NCBI RefSeq assembly: GCF_004359215.1
Contig: NC_090616.1
Span: forward strand, 2,364,431 to 2,386,492
From: Bremia lactucae
Lineage: Eukaryota > Oomycota > Peronosporomycetes > Peronosporales > Peronosporaceae
Direction: 5' to 3'
Length of the DNA stretch: 22,062 nucleotides
The notes beneath the pieces are model-generated. The model did no database searches. It had not been told where the DNA came from and was given only the letters and a program-made list of their open reading frames with translations. A program made the position numbers and the translations under genes. Every line of letters starts with the position of its first letter. Position 1 is the stretch's first letter. Shown in pieces: positions 19,194-22,062 of the stretch.

Positions 19194-19928
19194 TTATTCC
19201 GCCTTATTTTCCTTCTGACACACGTAAATGTAGTGCACCGCTTTCGCGTCTCCCTCCGGGACTTGCACAGCGCTGACAATCGGCTTGGGTACCGTGTGCA
19301 CCTCTACTTTCCAGTGCAATTCCTGATTCTCAAGGTAACTCAATCGATTCTCCGGTGCGCCATACGACACAATAAAGTAAAGACCATTGGGCTTAAGCAC
19401 TCGGTGAATCTCCTGGCACATTTTAGCCACATTGGTCGTCGATCCTTCGCCACACAAGATCGAGTCCATTGTGCCCTTGTCGACCACGGCATCATACGTT
19501 TCATCCGCAAAGTCAAGCGAGCACATGTTCATTGTTTGCCACTGCAATTGCTCTGCACGATCTTCATATTTAGTCGCCATTTGTTTCACCACGACCTCAG
19601 ATACATCAACGTTCATAAGTTTTTCATAACCGTCGTTGACCATCGCCTCTGACAGTTGCGAATTGCCGGCACCCGCCATTAAGATGTTGTCAGTCTTCTT
19701 TACATATTGATTCAATAACACTTTGAATCCCTCGTATCGTTGGTACCAATCAAATTGCTCCGAGTCCCTAACATGAAAATAACCCGAATTAAAATGCAGA
19801 AAGAAGACGTGTATATTATATAACAGCACGCAAAAGACGAGAGATTTCCGCAAAGGGATGCACAGATGAATCAAGACGTACTTGGTGTAGCGCTCATCCC
19901 AGTATGTGGCCTTGCCGTATTGCGCCAT
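19194..19928 (-). CDS. METTL13/EEF1AKMT4-like class I SAM methyltransferase, one intron
   Basis: Two exons on the minus strand: 19928-19882 and 19767-19194, joined across a 114-nt intron to give 206 aa. Unspliced, the frame stays open, but residues 17-54 would be an insert (YVLIHLCIPLRKS...) foreign to the family; splicing restores WDERYTK-DSEQFDWYQRYEG. Motif I is ILMAGAGNSQLSEAM (SAM glycine-rich loop), the next acidic turn is MNVDVSEVVV, motif IV is the YDAVVDKGTMDSI strand, and LKPNGLYFIVSYG follows. This layout matches the METTL13/EEF1AKMT4 group, whose studied members methylate lysines of translation elongation factor 1A in the cytoplasm; the substrate here is inferred. No signal peptide is seen after splicing. 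The gene is intact, unlike its surroundings, and lies between a solo LTR and tandem LTR elements. Confidence 0.88.
   Translation of the reverse strand: MAQYGKATYWDERYTKYVLIHLCIPLRKSLVFCVLLYNIHVFFLHFNSGYFHVRDSEQFDWYQRYEGFKVLLNQYVKKTDNILMAGAGNSQLSEAMVNDGYEKLMNVDVSEVVVKQMATKYEDRAEQLQWQTMNMCSLDFADETYDAVVDKGTMDSILCGEGSTTNVAKMCQEIHRVLKPNGLYFIVSYGAPENRLSYLENQELHWKVEVHTVPKPIVSAVQVPEGDAKAVHYIYVCQKENKAE
19768..19881 (-). other. Intron of the methyltransferase gene
   Basis: Begins GTACGT and ends with a pyrimidine-rich tract and GTTAG on the minus strand. 114 nt is divisible by three and has no in-frame stop, so retention would add 38 residues rather than truncate the protein. Phase 2: ACC AA|G GAC. 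Confidence 0.85.
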
Positions 19929-20538
19929 TTGATCGAACTATGAATTGCTCTTTGGTTTCTCTGTTGTCGCTAATTGAGTAATGTCACCAATCATGTAACG
20001 ATCCACGTGTCGTACTTATACGAATAATATGTTTGCAGAGCGAAGAAAGTTTTAGTAATTCTTTTAATCGGACTTTGACATCTTAAAAAATCACCCCGTT
20101 CTCATCTTGTGCATATGTGTGGCAGTTAAAATATTGCACTGAGGTAAATAACTTTGTGTGCTTTACTGTCTTCAATCTGACACTGGTCGACTTTTACCGA
20201 ATACTTTATAGTAGTAAAGCCAGATGAAGCGAACCTGTAACGGGGTATTTGCAAACCGTAAATATGATGTAGTACACACTAGGGATAAAAAACTTATTTG
20301 TTGATGTAGGTAAAATCATCATAAAATTTATTAATTTATGGTTAACACGAGTCAGCAACCAGATTCGAGATCTGGTGACTGCTTAAGGGTACAGCTTACA
20401 TTTGCAGCATAAAGAAGTCGCATATATCGCAGCTTCAATTTAGCATTGGCTGATAAGGTCAAAAGCATTTACTGACTCTGTCAGCTTGTCGTGGGCTTCG
20501 ATAGCACTCTGCACGTTCGAGCGTTCTAAGGTGGAGGA
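19929..20538. other. Upstream region of the methyltransferase; no gene seen
   Basis: AT-rich sequence. A TGTAACGGGG at 20236-20245 matches the LTR terminal motif, but no LTR body or matching end follows, so it may be a remnant. A stem-loop CCAGA-TTCGAGA-TCTGG at 20359-20375 resembles a tRNA T-arm but lacks the rest of a tRNA. Confidence 0.5.
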
Positions 20539-20805
20539 ATGAGTGCAGCGAATGCTTATTCAGCCATTCGTCTGACTACGACGACTGCGCAAAGCAACAA
20601 CGCTTTACGACATAACTTTGTAGAGGCCACCTTTGTGCGTTCAAAGATTACGCACCATCTCGGCAATGCTGAAGGGTCTAATTTAGGTCGTCGTTGCTCT
20701 TATTGTGGAGAGTACTCTATCTCATTTTTCGCCACTAATTCGCTTGGGAGATTAATAGACTTAAAGACTCCAAATGCTTTACACGCGGTCATTTTACGGA
20801 GATAG
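20539..20805 (+). CDS. 88-aa ORF with a degenerate zinc-finger-like segment
   Basis: ATG 20539 to TAG 20803-20805. The central part reads RRCSYCGEYSISFFATNSL then GRLIDLKTP. A CxxC followed by an aromatic and Leu at C2H2/BED-finger spacing is visible, but the expected His ligands appear replaced (Leu and Thr). The ORF ends three bases before the LTR at 20809, so it could be a host or transposase gene cut by that insertion, or a small ORF in its own right. No signal peptide or membrane segment. Function unknown. Confidence 0.35.
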   Translation: MSAANAYSAIRLTTTTAQSNNALRHNFVEATFVRSKITHHLGNAEGSNLGRRCSYCGEYSISFFATNSLGRLIDLKTPNALHAVILRR

Positions 20806-20808
20806 TGA

Positions 20809-21243
20809 TGTAACGGGGTGGGTCGTTACATAAATTAACACTTGGAGGTTGTTAATTAATATATTATCTAAAGGTAGATAATATTTGGAGAGAATTACTT
20901 ACCGTAGTAATATTTTAAAGGCGTATTCATTGGTAGATATAGACCATTGTATCTACTTTCTCCGCGGTCCAGCGCTGGACGCGCGCAAAGAGAAAGACAG
21001 ATAAGACTTTGAGTACATGTTTTGTATTAGTTTATAATTTAGTTAGTAATAAGTAGATAGACAAGAAGAACTTAATTATATTAAAACAGTTTTTAATTAA
21101 ACCTCTTTAAAGCAAGTATTTTAAAAAATAGACTTTCTCTGCACGTACTAGTGTACGTGAAGTAACGTGAGGCACCACTCGCACTAAAGAAGTGCGAAGT
21201 GGACTTGTACTGAAGCAGTTCAAGTCGGCAGTACCCCGTTACA
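20809..21243 (+). mobile_element. LTR family 1, 5' LTR of tandem element IX-a
   Basis: 435 bp with perfect ends TGTAACGGGGT and ACCCCGTTACA. It is followed by CC and a primer-binding site, so it serves as a 5' LTR. Stem-loops at 21142-21159, 21179-21197 and 21203-21225 repeat those of the other full copies. The left flank AGTGA resembles that of 3777 (GGTGA), leaving open that a decayed polypurine tract precedes it. Confidence 0.9.
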
Positions 21244-21245
21244 CC

Positions 21246-21257
21246 TGGTAGCACTTT
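21246..21257 (+). other. Primer-binding site, element IX-a
   Basis: TGGTAGCACTTT, two bases after the LTR end; identical to that at 21696. Confidence 0.75.
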
Positions 21258-21294
21258 TAAAGTCCGTCCAAGGACCACAGTTCGATCATCTAAC

Positions 21295-21444
21295 ATGGAC
21301 ATGTTAGATGATAATGGAAATACGCTTCACGTTTCGCGTGAAAGTTCTTCCTTTCTTAGTGACATAGAAAGGGGTGCGGTCAAACGAATGAGTCTGACCG
21401 TAGGGAATGATGCCATCTTTGTAACGGGGTGTATCATTACATGA
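21295..21444 (+). pseudogene. Gag N-terminus cut by an inserted LTR, element IX-a
   Basis: ATG 21295 encodes about 41 gag residues (MDMLDDNGNTLHVSRES, then MSLTVGNDAI), matching the starts at 16981 and 21743. At 21420 the next LTR begins, and the frame reads into it for eight codons before a stop at 21442-21444. The gag is interrupted between codons whose partners in element VI read DAIL-AML. Confidence 0.85.
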
Positions 21445-21693
21445 AATTAACACTTAAAGGTTCTTAATTAATATATTATCTAAAAGGTAGATAATATTTG
21501 GAGGATATTACTTTATATAGTAATATTCAGAATTCTTATCCATAAATGGGTATAGGCCATTATATCTATTTATTCCGCAGACTAATCAGCTGTAGGAGTA
21601 ATCAAAGAGAGTTACTGATAAGATAGAGATAAGAATTCATTTACATGTTTAGTATTAGATTATAATCAAGTTAGCATTTAGTGCTCCGGTACA
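21420..21693 (+). mobile_element. Short family-1 LTR, 5' LTR of tandem element IX-b
   Basis: 274 bp, TGTAACGGGGTGTATC to CTCCGGTACA. Collinear with 20809-21243 for about 250 bp. Then roughly 165 bp are missing, including all three stem-loops, and the last bases before the primer-binding site follow. It splits the gag of IX-a; ATCTT (21415-21419) is the candidate target site. Confidence 0.85.
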
Positions 21694-21695
21694 CC

Positions 21696-21707
21696 TGGTA
21701 GCACTTT
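21696..21707 (+). other. Primer-binding site, element IX-b
   Basis: TGGTAGCACTTT two bases after the short LTR, as in the other copies. Confidence 0.75.
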
Positions 21708-21742
21708 GTAGTCCGTCCAAGGACCACATTTCCACATCTAAC

Positions 21743-22062
21743 ATGGACATGTTAGTTGATAGTGGGAATACGCATCACGTTTCCCCTGAAAGCTACTCCT
21801 TTCTAAGGGATATAGAAAGGAGTGCGGTTGAACGAATGAGTTCGACCGTAGGAAACGATGCAATCCTGGCATTACTGTCCAACTTAGACAGAGATGCCCT
21901 CCATTCAACCGTCGCCAAGTTCATACAACATGAACTTGACGAGATGAAGGAAAAAGTAGCCTTGCTGAATCAGCAAGGCTCTCAACAGGCGGAACTGTTG
22001 AGATTACAACAGGTACAGACCCCTGTACCTGGGATGACGCAAACGCGTCGTCCCGAAACTCT
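21743..22062 (+). CDS. Gag N-terminus of element IX-b, open to window edge
   Basis: ATG 21743 (MDMLVDSGNTHHVSPES) opens a frame with no stop for 106 codons, up to the last base. It carries LRDIERSAVERMSSTVGNDA, a leucine-rich helical stretch (LALLSNLDRDALHSTVAKFI), a charged Gln-rich coiled-coil-like segment (NQQGSQQAELLRLQQVQ) and TPVPGMTQTRRPET, the linker that precedes the capsid-like core in element VI. The equivalent positions in element VI carry a stop. Gag would assemble the element's particles in the cytoplasm. This is the best-preserved gag in the window; whether the rest is intact lies outside it. Confidence 0.85.
   Translation, partial: MDMLVDSGNTHHVSPESYSFLRDIERSAVERMSSTVGNDAILALLSNLDRDALHSTVAKFIQHELDEMKEKVALLNQQGSQQAELLRLQQVQTPVPGMTQTRRPET

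Noticed and set aside
20236..20245. TGTAACGGGG as the start of another LTR
   Set aside because: The following sequence matches no LTR family in the window and no matching CCCCGTTACA end occurs before 20809.
20345..20390. Possible tRNA gene (T-arm-like CCAGA-TTCGAGA-TCTGG)
   Set aside because: The invariant G53-C61 pair is A-T here, and no acceptor stem, D-arm or anticodon arm can be paired upstream.

Overview
The window looks like a transposon-rich stretch of an oomycete nuclear genome (Phytophthora or downy-mildew type). The polyproteins have the residue patterns I know from oomycete Ty3/gypsy families, and the only recognisable host gene carries one short GT-AG intron. There are no bacterial operons, RNA genes or CRISPR arrays. 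Species is not determinable by reading.

Layout: (I) 1-4218, plus strand: the 3' part of a decayed Ty3/gypsy element with protease, broken reverse transcriptase (RT), integrase (IN) C-terminus, an antisense ORF, polypurine tract (PPT) and 3' LTR. (II) 4219 to about 6200, minus strand: a degenerate LTR piece, antisense ORF and IN C-terminus of a related element. (III) about 6223-10516, plus strand: two different integrase fragments, then a 3' region that appears inverted, then PPT and an LTR of a second family. (IV) 10517-11232: a Ty1/copia RNase H fragment. (V) 11233-15279: a truncated family-1 LTR, then a minus-strand Ty3 element with a third-family 3' LTR, antisense ORF, integrase and partial RT, ending at a 100-N assembly gap (15280-15379). 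(VI) 15380-17473, minus strand: protease, gag, primer-binding site (PBS) and family-1 5' LTR. (VII) 17639-18200: a solo second-family LTR with a perfect GATAC target-site duplication. (VIII) 18201-20808: the least repetitive part, with a METTL13/EEF1AKMT4-like methyltransferase gene on the minus strand and a possible zinc-finger ORF. (IX) 20809-22062: two family-1 LTRs in tandem, each with a PBS and gag start; the second seems inserted into the gag of the first.

The main point of biological interest is a recurring arrangement. In elements I, II and V, and in III after undoing an apparent inversion, a long non-pol ORF lies between the integrase C-terminus and the 3' LTR on the strand opposite to pol, converging tail-to-tail with it. 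The copies are decayed, but proteins from two of them are clearly homologous and the others share composition: acidic or Ser/Pro-rich start, a Trp-centred middle and a coiled-coil end. Similar extra ORFs are known in plant Tat-lineage elements; I cannot tell whether they have been described in oomycetes.

Most coding regions are pseudogenes. The methyltransferase and the gag running off the right edge are the two reading frames that look intact.
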